Below, piece after piece: positions 56,911-64,000 of a DNA stretch of 64,000 nt. The DNA comes from AC-51 sp963749895 (GTDB lineage: Bacteria; Actinomycetota; UBA4738; HRBIN12): assembly GCA_963749895.1 (NCBI GenBank), contig CAVVOG010000003.1, positions 434,001 to 498,000 of the forward strand, written 5' to 3'. The notes under the pieces are model-generated. The model saw only the letters and a program-made list of their open reading frames with translations. It ran no database searches and had not been told where the DNA came from. Position 1 is the first letter of the stretch, and each line of letters begins with the position of its first letter. The position numbers and the translations under genes are program-made.

Positions 56911-58196
56911 GGACCATGCCTTCACCCCGAACACGACGACCGCGGCGGGCAGCCGCTGCCATCTGGCTCGCACTGGTCGTCCTCGCCGTGGCGGCCCCGG
57001 CGAACGCACAGGCATCCGCCGACGTCGCCGGCACCGTCACGAACGCGACGGCCGACGAGCCACTGGCCGATGCACCCGTGCAGGTCCTGTTCTTCGACGC
57101 GCAGGGGCAGCTCGCGACTCCTGCGGAGGCCACGACGGACGCCGACGGCGCCTTCGTGGTGACGCCACCGGCCGGCGCGACCGGGTACCAGGTCGTCGTC
57201 GAGCACCGCGGGGCGGAGTTCCGTGGAACCGCGACCCAGCTGCTGGCCGGCCAGCCCTCGGTGGCGACCGTCCAGGTCTGGGACACCACCGAGGACCCGA
57301 AGGACGTCACCCTGACGAACTGGGTCGTCTGGATCGACGAGGATCCCGAGACGGGCGCCTGGAACGTCCAGCAGGACTACGGCTGGACGAACGTGGGTGA
57401 CACCGCCTACGTGGGCGAGGGTGCCGCGGTCACGGTCCCGCTTCCGTCCGGAGCGGCGAACCTCCAGTTCCTGGGGACGTTCCTCGAGCAGCAAGGCGAG
57501 GTCGTCGACGGCAGCTACGTGTCGACCGCGCCGATCGTGCCCGGCCAGACGTCCGCCACGATCTTCTTCTCCTCGCCGCAGCTGCCGACCCTGGACCTCT
57601 CCGCTGAGTTCGACGTCGACACCTTCCAGCTCTTCGCTCCGATGGGCCTGCAGCCGCAGGGCACCGGTCTTCGGCTTGCGGGCACCCAGAGCGATCAGGG
57701 GGTCACCTACCAGGTGTACACGACCGACCCGATGACCGCCGGGACCGAGCTCCAGGTGTCGTTCACCCAAGTCGACGTGCCGGAGGGCGAGAGCGACGCG
57801 ACGACGTACCTGCTGATCGGCATCGCGGCGCTCGCGCTGTTCGCGGCCGGCTTCTTCTTCGTCCGCGGCCGGCGGGCCCGACGGCCCGCGCCGACAGCCG
57901 GTCCCAAGAAGGCTCGCCCCGCGCAGCCGCAGAACCCGCCGAAGGCGAAGGCCACGGCGCGGGCAGAGGCTACCCCCGGGGCTGCCAACGGGCACCGCGC
58001 CGGGCAGGCGGTCGTCGCGGGCGAGCCCGAGGACGACGACGAGGTGCAGCTGCTGATCGACGAGATCGCGGCCCTCGACCTGAGCTTCGAGAAGGGCCTG
58101 CTCGAGGAGCGCACCTACCGGCGGCTGCGGGTGGCGGCGAAGGATCGGCTCCTGCTCGCGCAGGAGGCCGCTGCAGGAAGCCGGGGTACCCGATGA
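56907..58196 (+). CDS. Secreted, membrane-anchored protein with carboxypeptidase-regulatory-like domain
   Basis: A 429-residue protein: signal peptide (about 1-35), a CarboxypepD_reg-like beta domain (DVAGTVTNATADEPLADAPV; about 40-130), a second beta-rich domain (about 135-295), a membrane segment near 305-325 and a cytoplasmic tail with an Ala/Pro-rich linker. The tail ends in LDLSFEKGLLEERTYRRLR, which shares its pattern with the CcmI-like protein upstream. The ATG at 56907 overlaps that gene. Role unknown; the context suggests cytochrome assembly. Confidence 0.65.
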   Translation: MRTMPSPRTRRPRRAAAAIWLALVVLAVAAPANAQASADVAGTVTNATADEPLADAPVQVLFFDAQGQLATPAEATTDADGAFVVTPPAGATGYQVVVEHRGAEFRGTATQLLAGQPSVATVQVWDTTEDPKDVTLTNWVVWIDEDPETGAWNVQQDYGWTNVGDTAYVGEGAAVTVPLPSGAANLQFLGTFLEQQGEVVDGSYVSTAPIVPGQTSATIFFSSPQLPTLDLSAEFDVDTFQLFAPMGLQPQGTGLRLAGTQSDQGVTYQVYTTDPMTAGTELQVSFTQVDVPEGESDATTYLLIGIAALALFAAGFFFVRGRRARRPAPTAGPKKARPAQPQNPPKAKATARAEATPGAANGHRAGQAVVAGEPEDDDEVQLLIDEIAALDLSFEKGLLEERTYRRLRVAAKDRLLLAQEAAAGSRGTR

Positions 58197-58215
58197 GGCG
58201 GAGGGGAGATCCGTC

Positions 58216-58713
58216 ATGCTCGTGACGCGAGAGGCCGACTACGCGATCCGCTGCGTGCTCGAGGTCGCCCGCCACGGTCGCGTGAGCGCGGCGAAGGTGG
58301 CCGAGATCCAGGGCATCTCGCCGACGTTCCTGGGCAAGATCGTCCAGTCGCTCGCTCGTGCGGGCATCCTGTCGACCCGTCGGGGCGTCGGCGGCGGCGT
58401 CTCGCTCGCTCAACCGCTCGAGTCGATCACCGTGCTCCGGGTGATCGAAGCGGTCGAAGGCCCGCTGTGTCTCAACGACTGCGTGGCCGACCCGCCGCAG
58501 TGCCCGCAGATCGACACGTGCCCCGTGTACCCCTTCCTGGAGCGGGCTCAGGGCGCCCTCAAGGAGATGCTGACCGTGAACCTGTCCGAACTGGTCCGCC
58601 CACCCGAACCGGAGGCGGCGCCGGCGCTCCGTGAGATGGAGGCTGCCGACGTCGCCCCACCTTCGGGCAACGGGGTCTCGACGACGGTGATCAACGCGTG
58701 GGGTGAGCGCTGA
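58216..58713 (+). CDS. Rrf2-family Fe-S transcriptional regulator
   Basis: A 165-residue regulator with the Rrf2 winged helix (VTREADYAIRCVLEVARHG and GISPTFLGKIVQSLARAGIL) and a cysteine cluster C85-x3-C89-x6-C96-x5-C102, more than the three Cys of IscR-type proteins, expected to bind an Fe-S cluster and sense oxygen, NO or redox state. It is followed directly by hemA (1-nt overlap), so it likely controls this operon. A GGAGGGGAG-like site precedes the ATG. Confidence 0.9.
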   Translation: MLVTREADYAIRCVLEVARHGRVSAAKVAEIQGISPTFLGKIVQSLARAGILSTRRGVGGGVSLAQPLESITVLRVIEAVEGPLCLNDCVADPPQCPQIDTCPVYPFLERAQGALKEMLTVNLSELVRPPEPEAAPALREMEAADVAPPSGNGVSTTVINAWGER

Positions 58714-60029
58714 TGCCGTTGCTCTCGCTCACGATGACGCACCAGGACGTGCCGCTCGAGGAGCTCGAGCTGGTCTCGATCCCCGCGGATCTGCTGCCGG
58801 AGGCGCTCCCGTGCCTGCTGCGGTCTCCCGAGGTCAGGGAGGCGCTGGTCCTGTCGACGTGCAACCGGACCGAGATCTACGCCTGGGTCCTCGATGCCGA
58901 CGCGGCCGCCGCGCAGATCCGGTTGTTCATCGAGAACCTGAAGGACCTCCCGATGGGGTGGACCGAGCCGCGGTTCCACACCAGCGTCGGCGACGCGGTG
59001 ATCCGGCACACGTTCTCGGTGACCGCGGGCCTCGACTCGATGGTGCTGGGCGAGTCGGAGATCCAAGGCCAGGTCCGGAAGGCCTACAAGCAGGCCGCCG
59101 AGCTCGGCGCGGTGGGTCCCCACCTCCACGGGCTCTTCCGCTGGGCCCTCGAGGCCGGCAAGCGTGTGCGACACACCACCGGGTTGAACCGGGCGAGCGA
59201 CTCGTTCCCGAAGGCATCCGTCCGCGCCGTCGACCGGGTCCTGGGGTCGGTCGAAGGCAAGGAGATACTCGTCGTCGGCAACGGCAAGATGGCGGTCGCG
59301 TCGATGCGGGCGTTCGCCCACGCCGGCGCACGTCTCGGGGTCGTCGCGCGGCGCCTCGAGGCCGCCGAGGAGATGGCGGCCGAGTTCAACGCCTTCGCGT
59401 TGCCGTTGCACGCGCTCGAGGACGCGATGACCGCGGCCGACGCGACCGTGTTCGCGACGGGGTCGCGGGCCCCGCTGATCGGCGTCGCAGGGATCCGGCA
59501 GATCCTGGCGACCCGTGCGGGCCGGCCGTTCGTCGTCGTGGATCTGGGGCTGCCGCGCAACGTCGATCCCGACGTGGCACCGCTCGACGGCGGCAAGGAC
59601 GGCTTCTGGCTCTTCGACCTGGCCGGGCTGGACGCCGCCGGGTACACCGTGCCGGGCGGCCGTGACGCGCAGCTCGCCGCCGCGACCGACGTGACCGCGA
59701 CCGAGGCCGAGCGGTGCGTCTCGTGGTTCCGCTCGAAGCCCGCGGATGCGGTCGTGGCAGCGATCCAGGCGCAGGCGATGCGGGTCGCCGAGGAGGAGGC
59801 CGCGATCGCCGCGAAGAAGATCCACGGGCTCGACGAGCGACAGCGTGCCGCCGTCGAGCAGGTGATCGAACAGACCGTCCGCAAGGTCGTGCACACGCCC
59901 ACGATCCGGGCGAAGGAAGCGATGGCGCGAGGCGACGAGAACCTGCTGCAAGCGGCCCGGTGGCTGTTCGGGCTCGAAGAGGTCGAGGCCGAGCTCACCG
60001 CGGCGACACGGAACGGAGGAACGTCATGA
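58713..60029 (+). CDS. hemA: Glutamyl-tRNA reductase
   Basis: A 438-residue first committed enzyme of the C5 pathway to tetrapyrroles. The catalytic Cys is in LSTCNRTEIYAW (about residue 50), the substrate-binding motif SVTAGLDSMVLGESEIQGQVRKA follows, then an NADPH-binding domain (EILVVGNGKMAVASM) and a C-terminal dimerisation helix. It starts 1 nt before the Rrf2 stop ends and overlaps the NapC-like gene, so haem precursor synthesis is translationally tied to cytochrome production. Confidence 0.95.
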   Translation: MPLLSLTMTHQDVPLEELELVSIPADLLPEALPCLLRSPEVREALVLSTCNRTEIYAWVLDADAAAAQIRLFIENLKDLPMGWTEPRFHTSVGDAVIRHTFSVTAGLDSMVLGESEIQGQVRKAYKQAAELGAVGPHLHGLFRWALEAGKRVRHTTGLNRASDSFPKASVRAVDRVLGSVEGKEILVVGNGKMAVASMRAFAHAGARLGVVARRLEAAEEMAAEFNAFALPLHALEDAMTAADATVFATGSRAPLIGVAGIRQILATRAGRPFVVVDLGLPRNVDPDVAPLDGGKDGFWLFDLAGLDAAGYTVPGGRDAQLAAATDVTATEAERCVSWFRSKPADAVVAAIQAQAMRVAEEEAAIAAKKIHGLDERQRAAVEQVIEQTVRKVVHTPTIRAKEAMARGDENLLQAARWLFGLEEVEAELTAATRNGGTS

Positions 60030-60784
60030 GGTTCTGGCGTCGGCGTGGCGACACGCCGAAGGATGCGACCGAGGAATCGGGCGAACCGGCTCAGGACCCG
60101 TCCGCACCCGAGGGTTCGCAGGAAGGCTCGCAGGAAGACGAAGACAAGGCGGGAGTGCGTGGCCTGATCACCGAGACGAGGTCGGCCCTCGCCCCGGTCA
60201 AGAAGCGCCACGTGCTCGTCGCCAGCATGGGGCTGATGGGCGTATCGCTCGTCGGCGTCCTGATCTTCTCGGCGGCCAGCATGTGGTGGACCTCGCAGCC
60301 GGCCTTCTGCGACCGCTGCCACGTCATGAACTCCTACGTCGACGCGTGGGAGGTCTCGTCCCACAAAGAGGTGAACTGCGAGACGTGCCACCTGACGCCG
60401 GGGCTCTTCGGGTTCGTGGGGGGGAAGATCGCGGGGCTCCAGGTCGTCGCGAACTACATCCGCGGGGAATACGAGGACTACTCCTTCAGCGCCGCTGTGT
60501 CGAACGCCGCGTGCCTCCAGTGCCACGAAGAGATCCTGGAGGGGAACATCCACAGCGAGACGTCCGACATCCAGGTGAGCCACGAGGACATCCTCAACCT
60601 CGGTGGGCGCTGCCTGAACTGCCACTCGACCGTGGCACACGGTGAGGAGGTCGCGTTCGGCTCGGCGACGCACCCCACGATGGACAAGTGTCTCGAGTGT
60701 CACAACGACACGATCGCGCCGCTGGACTGCAACCTCTGCCACACGGGAGGGACCGCCGGAGGAGGACGCGATCGACTTCGATGA
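60026..60784 (+). CDS. NapC/NirT-like membrane-anchored multihaem cytochrome (apparent C-terminal frameshift)
   Basis: A 252-residue protein as it stands. After an acidic cytoplasmic N-terminus, one membrane segment (about 62-86) precedes six CXXCH motifs (CDRCH, CETCH, CLQCH, CLNCH, CLECH, CNLCH), the first four laid out like NapC/NirT/NrfH quinol dehydrogenases that take electrons from menaquinol. The frame stops at 60784 after a Gly/Arg tail; removing one G near 60749 would continue it as an acidic tail (PPEEDAIDFDEFG) to 60869 with the usual GTGA overlap to the next gene. So the C-terminus is probably damaged by an indel. Confidence 0.87.
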   Translation: MRFWRRRGDTPKDATEESGEPAQDPSAPEGSQEGSQEDEDKAGVRGLITETRSALAPVKKRHVLVASMGLMGVSLVGVLIFSAASMWWTSQPAFCDRCHVMNSYVDAWEVSSHKEVNCETCHLTPGLFGFVGGKIAGLQVVANYIRGEYEDYSFSAAVSNAACLQCHEEILEGNIHSETSDIQVSHEDILNLGGRCLNCHSTVAHGEEVAFGSATHPTMDKCLECHNDTIAPLDCNLCHTGGTAGGGRDRLR

Positions 60785-60865
60785 GTTCGGCGTCGTCTCC
60801 GAGCCGGCCGACATCGCGGCCGGCGGTCAGGACGGGGACGGTCAGGCCGGAGAGGAGGGCGGCTC

Positions 60866-61819
60866 GTGAGCGACGAACACGACCGACGCTTCTCCTGGGA
60901 CCAAGTGCCGTGGGGCAAGGTCCTCGCCCTGCCGCTGATCGCGGCCGGGATCCTGGTCGTCGCGGTCGGCATCGTGCTGTTGGGACGCCCCGAAGGCGGG
61001 AACGGCGAGCAGGTCGAGGACGCGGCCGTCGACGACGTCGTGCTGGTGTCGAACGCATCGGCCTTCCTGGGGTGCTCGGATTGCCACACCGACCTCGACC
61101 GGTCCGTCAAGGAAGACCCCGAGCTGACGTTCCGCCACGGCAAGCACTTCCGGACCGGGATCTCGGACTGCGCGTCCTGCCACCCCGCGAACACCCACGA
61201 GGCGGACACGACGAACCTGCCGAAGATGGTGACCTGTTACATGTGCCACGGGCGCGGCGAGGAGGCCCGCGCCTCGGGAGCGTGCAAGACCTGCCACCCG
61301 GAGTCGATCGCGCCGGCGACCGCCGCGCACGACGAGCCGTCGTGGGTCCAGGAGCTGCACGCTGCCGAGGTGCGGGTGTCCGCCGGGTTCGACTGCGCGG
61401 CCTGCCACGAGCGGACCGACTGCACGTCGTGCCACGGTCTGCCGATGCCCCACCCGTCGGGCTTCGATCGCGGGAACCACGTCGACGCGTACTTCGAGGA
61501 CCCGACGGTCTGCGTGACGTGTCACGACATGCCCGCCGCGACCGTCGATCAGGCCCTCGCCGACCCCGGCCGCGACGACTGCGACGAGTGCCATCACCCC
61601 CAGGGCTCCGAGCAGGACTCCTGGGTGGCGGCCCACCCGACGATCGTGGCGACGCGTGGCGCCACGACGTGCTTCCAGTGCCACGCGACCGAGACCTGCA
61701 GCACCTGCCACGTGAGCGATCGAGCTCGATCTGAGCGCCGATCGCCAGCTGTGGCTCCAGTCCGACGCATGAGGAACGACGAGCCGGCCGCCGCCGGCCG
61801 GACGACAGGAGGAACGTGA
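60866..61819 (+). CDS. Membrane-anchored 10-haem c-type cytochrome
   Basis: A 317-residue protein with an N-terminal membrane segment (about 20-40) and ten CXXCH motifs (CSDCH, CASCH, CYMCH, CKTCH, CAACH, CTSCH, CVTCH, CDECH, CFQCH, CSTCH). The last 35 residues after the final haem are Arg/Ala-rich and look low-complexity. The GTG at 60866 overlaps the restored end of the NapC-like frame, and the stop overlaps the next ATG. Probable role: electron relay from the NapC-like protein outward. Confidence 0.88.
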   Translation: MSDEHDRRFSWDQVPWGKVLALPLIAAGILVVAVGIVLLGRPEGGNGEQVEDAAVDDVVLVSNASAFLGCSDCHTDLDRSVKEDPELTFRHGKHFRTGISDCASCHPANTHEADTTNLPKMVTCYMCHGRGEEARASGACKTCHPESIAPATAAHDEPSWVQELHAAEVRVSAGFDCAACHERTDCTSCHGLPMPHPSGFDRGNHVDAYFEDPTVCVTCHDMPAATVDQALADPGRDDCDECHHPQGSEQDSWVAAHPTIVATRGATTCFQCHATETCSTCHVSDRARSERRSPAVAPVRRMRNDEPAAAGRTTGGT

Positions 61820-62141
61820 TGGGAACCGTCGAAGCGAAGCAGGAGCGGGCGACGAGCCCGTTCGTCGCCTTGATGAAGACCACGGTGAGCCTGTGGATCG
61901 TCGTCGTCATGATGGCGATGTCCTTCGGTGCCGGCGTGATCGTGAAGGCGATCGTCGGAACCCTCGACCACGCCGGCCGCAGAGGCGCCCCGTCCCGGGC
62001 CAGATCGTCGCGCCACCGCTCACCGACGATCAGCTCGCGGGCCAGCTGCCTGAGGGTCACCCGGATCTGGACGAGGAGGGGACCGGCGGCGGGCAAGACG
62101 GCGGCGCCAACGGCGGCGCCAACGGCGGCGCCAACGGCTGA
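61819..62141 (+). pseudogene. Small membrane protein interrupted by an apparent 1-nt deletion
   Basis: The ATG at 61819 has AGGAGGAA seven bases upstream and opens MGTVEAKQERATSPFVALMK followed by one membrane segment. After about residue 55 the frame turns into Arg/Ser-rich sequence, while the alternate frame gives QIVAPPLTDDQLAGQLPEG and an acidic, Gly-rich end (GGQDGGANGGANGG) with a stop at 62141. One extra C in the CCCC run at 61988-61991 would join them into a protein of about 107 residues. As given it would run on out of frame into the next gene. Function unknown. Confidence 0.6.
62100..62135 (+). repeat. 12-nt tandem repeat, three copies
   Basis: GGCGGCGCCAAC is repeated three times exactly and codes for Gly-Gly-Ala-Asn units at the C-terminus of the small membrane protein. 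Such repeats are prone to length change. Confidence 0.85.
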
Positions 62142-62155
62142 GACCGGGTGCGTGA

Positions 62156-63079
62156 GTGACAGGAGACATCCGTGGATCCGCAAGAGCCGGATGGGCGCGA
62201 GACGCGCGAAAGCGCGGCGTCGCATCCGCCCCTGCCCCGAAGCCGGGTCACCCGCGTCGGGGCTGGGCGAAACTGCTCTCGGTGGTCCTGCCGATCGCAT
62301 TCCTCGCGATCGTCGGTTGGCACCGAGTGGCTTCGTCGGATTCGTACTGTGCCACCTGTCACACGATGGAGCCGGCCACATTGACCGCGGCACGCTCCGT
62401 GCACGCAGACGTCACGTGCATCGAATGCCACTCCGACACAGGGGTGTGGGGGAGCATCAAGTACCTCCCGACCGTCGCCCGCGAGGTGCTCGCAACGGTG
62501 ACGGACCTGAACGTCGCGGAGGGGGTCCTTCCGGCGAGGACGTGCGACAGCTGTCACGGCGACCCCGCGCGCTCGCCTGCCCTGGCTCCCGCACACAGCG
62601 GTCCCGGTTCCAAACGGTGCGAGACGTGTCATGGGGACGTCGCGCACCCGAGACCGGCGGTGAACGGGGTCGTGGCCGCGGGGGCGGACGGCCGGAACCC
62701 GCATCCGTCCGCGTACACCCAGATCCACGGGCGCGATGCCGCGACCGCTCCCTCGAGCTGTGTCGAGTGCCACGAGGAGAACTTCTGTCAGGCGTGCCAT
62801 TTCCGGGAGACCTACCCGCACCCGGACGGGTGGATCGAGCAGCACGGCCCCGCCCAGGAAGCGCAAGGACCTGACTCTTGCGCGCTGTGCCACGAGCCCA
62901 CGTTCTGCGCCGGCTGCCACGGGACCGAGATCCCGCACGAGGACGATTGGACCTCGCAGCACTGGAGGGACCTACAGGACGCTTCGGTCTCACCTTGCCT
63001 GACCTGTCACGTCAAGACCGATTGCTCCACGTGCCACTCGAGGCACGCCGTGCACAAGGAACAGAGCCTCTACGGCTGA
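62156..63079 (+). CDS. Membrane-anchored 10-haem c-type cytochrome (N-terminus uncertain)
   Basis: Ten CXXCH motifs (CATCH, CIECH, CDSCH, CETCH, CVECH, CQACH, CALCH, CAGCH, CLTCH, CSTCH) follow one membrane segment (LLSVVLPIAFLAIVGWHRV, about 40-58). The intact frame begins at a GTG at 62156 without a ribosome site and has an Arg/Ala-rich start. A better start is the GTG at 62172, six bases after AGGAG, in another frame (DPQEPDGRETRES); a single-base insertion between about 62225 and 62265 would join it to the cytochrome. So the true N-terminus may be frameshifted. The first pairs of motifs again resemble NapC-type spacing. Confidence 0.85.
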   Translation: MTGDIRGSARAGWARDARKRGVASAPAPKPGHPRRGWAKLLSVVLPIAFLAIVGWHRVASSDSYCATCHTMEPATLTAARSVHADVTCIECHSDTGVWGSIKYLPTVAREVLATVTDLNVAEGVLPARTCDSCHGDPARSPALAPAHSGPGSKRCETCHGDVAHPRPAVNGVVAAGADGRNPHPSAYTQIHGRDAATAPSSCVECHEENFCQACHFRETYPHPDGWIEQHGPAQEAQGPDSCALCHEPTFCAGCHGTEIPHEDDWTSQHWRDLQDASVSPCLTCHVKTDCSTCHSRHAVHKEQSLYG

Positions 63080-63089
63080 GGACGAACGC

Positions 63090-63938
63090 ATGTCACGCAG
63101 ACGACGCTCCAGGTGGATCCCGGTGCTGATCGCCGTGATCGTCGCGCTGCTCCTGATCGAGACGGCCGTGGTGGTGTGGGTCTTCGTCTCGCCCGATTCC
63201 ACCGAGACGCTGCAAGGTGTGGTGACGGACGCTTCGGATGCGTGGAACGGCGTCGACGAAGAACCGGGTATCCGCACGCGGACGGCCACGTTCGTGGGGG
63301 ACGCGTACCGGCAGTGGCTCCGTCCGCTCTTCACGGGCGGTGACCCGCCTGGCGCGGATGCGGAGTTCTCCGCGTGCGTCGAGTGTCACCCCCGCTACGG
63401 GCAGACGCGGAACTTCGGCTCCGTTTTCATGGACCACCCGGTCCACGCGGAGCTTGGCGTCGCATGCGGGACCTGCCACACCCAGAACGCCCACCCCGGT
63501 CCGTCGCGTCCCGCGGAGCGCGTCTGCGAGACCTGCCACACCGAGGTCGACACGAAGGGAGAGTGCTCGACGTGTCACCCCCCTGGTGCGCTCCCGCACT
63601 TCTACCTGCTGGGCGCGCCCAAGAGCTCCGTCGTGGAGTGCCAGGTCTGTCATCCGAAGGACTCCTTCGACACGACGGCCGACGAGCCGCTGCTCGATGT
63701 CGGGCGCTTCTCGGGCTCCGAGCCCGGCGAAGACTGCTCGTCGTGCCACAGGGAAGAGACCTGCTCCCAGTGTCACCAAGAGCCGACGCACCCGATCGGC
63801 TGGGCTTCCAGCCATGGCGAAGAGGCCACTGGCAACACCAGCTGCACGCTCTGCCACACGATCGCGTGGTGTGCTGACAGATGCCACGCCGGCTCGTCAC
63901 TGACCCGACCGCTTCCCAACGTAGGAGTGAGACCGTGA
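63090..63938 (+). CDS. Membrane-anchored 8- to 9-haem c-type cytochrome
   Basis: A 282-residue protein with an N-terminal membrane anchor (about 9-32). Eight CXXCH motifs (CVECH, CGTCH, CETCH, CSTCH, CQVCH, CSSCH, CSQCH, CTLCH) and a ninth, non-standard CX3CH site (WCADRCHAGS) near the end. The first haem appears only after about 95 residues. The ATG has GAGGA nine bases upstream. Its stop overlaps the next GTG. Confidence 0.88.
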   Translation: MSRRRRSRWIPVLIAVIVALLLIETAVVVWVFVSPDSTETLQGVVTDASDAWNGVDEEPGIRTRTATFVGDAYRQWLRPLFTGGDPPGADAEFSACVECHPRYGQTRNFGSVFMDHPVHAELGVACGTCHTQNAHPGPSRPAERVCETCHTEVDTKGECSTCHPPGALPHFYLLGAPKSSVVECQVCHPKDSFDTTADEPLLDVGRFSGSEPGEDCSSCHREETCSQCHQEPTHPIGWASSHGEEATGNTSCTLCHTIAWCADRCHAGSSLTRPLPNVGVRP

Positions 63939-64000
63939 AGAACAACGCCAAGGCCCTCGCCTTCCTCTTCGGTGTCCTGGCCGTGCTCGTCGTCGCAGGT
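63935..64000 (+). CDS. N-terminus of an exported protein (partial)
   Basis: Only 22 codons are in the window: MKNNAKALAFLFGVLAVLVVAG, read here as a basic N-terminus followed by a signal or anchor helix (starting KNNAKALAFLFGV). The GTG start overlaps the previous stop. By position it is likely another cytochrome or a partner protein of the operon. Confidence 0.6.
   Translation, partial: MKNNAKALAFLFGVLAVLVVAG

Noticed and set aside
62100..62135. CRISPR-like array
   Set aside because: The 12-nt units are directly adjacent without spacers and are coding. No other regularly spaced repeats were seen anywhere in the window.
61816..62874. A 352-codon frame covering the small membrane protein and most of the next cytochrome
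   Set aside because: Only the first ~55 codons look like protein; the rest is a shadow of the 10-haem cytochrome frame.
1..64000. Insertion sequences, prophage or integrase genes
   Set aside because: No transposase, integrase or terminal inverted repeats were recognised; the only mobile-type genes are the vapBC pair.

Overview
The window is high-GC, densely packed bacterial DNA with short or 4-nt overlapping gene junctions (ATGA/GTGA) and frequent GTG starts. Gene content and order (hemW-hrcA-dnaJ-HIT-phoH-ybeY-CNNM-cdd-era, recO-uppS-glyS, dgt-dnaG-sigA, hemH-hemY), frequent TANNNT -10 boxes placed 6-8 nt before start codons, and an actinobacterial-style deoC/aldehyde dehydrogenase cluster suggest an uncultured, probably deep-branching actinomycete. 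The many multiheme c-type cytochromes suggest a respiratory, metal- or mineral-interacting or anaerobic lifestyle; the exact lineage cannot be read from the sequence.

Layout. 1-16771 (+, with a two-gene minus-strand interruption at 7667-8911) is housekeeping: the hemW tail, a CIRCE-controlled hrcA-dnaJ unit, HIT, the phoH-ybeY-CNNM-cdd-era-EamA operon, then deoC with two aldehyde dehydrogenase-like genes, recO-uppS, glyS and a zinc-metalloprotease-like lipoprotein. 16776-17464 (-) is a vapBC toxin-antitoxin pair with a palindromic operator. 17585-29273 (+) carries ppdK, several secreted or lipid-anchored proteins, a YdcF-type protein, a coiled-coil/PAS protein, dgt, dnaG and the primary sigma factor. 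29317-37754 is mixed accessory DNA: a frameshifted type IV pilin, small stress and membrane proteins, tRNA-Asn, a HEWWH lipoprotein, a haem-binding-domain protein, a PHP hydrolase, an OmpR-type two-component system and a PCYCGC-motif protein.

37894-64000 is dominated by haem. hemH-hemY make haem (probably by the coproporphyrin-dependent route). Divergent 11-haem and 6-haem cytochromes follow, then a 7-haem cytochrome coupled to a membrane cytochrome b. A minus-strand block encodes a NarL/NarX-like system whose kinase has its own CXXCH haem site, a radical SAM/SPASM enzyme of the haem-modifying type and a CcmG/ResA thioredoxin. From 51749 one long plus-strand run carries ccmE-A-B-C-D-F, a CcmI-like protein, a membrane-anchored secreted protein, an Rrf2-type Fe-S regulator, hemA, a NapC/NirT-like 6-haem protein and three further cytochromes with 8-10 haem motifs, continuing past the window edge. 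The window holds 60 CXXCH motifs plus one CX3CH. Precursor supply (hemA), haem export and attachment (Ccm), regulation (Rrf2, haem-kinase/NarL) and the apo-cytochromes are therefore physically linked, which suggests one multihaem electron-transfer system.

Caveats. Four genes (29317, 60026, 61819, 62156/62172) look as if they contain single-base frameshifts in or next to short G, C or A runs; these may be residual assembly errors or real. Functions are assigned from motifs and remembered family features only; no database search was possible.
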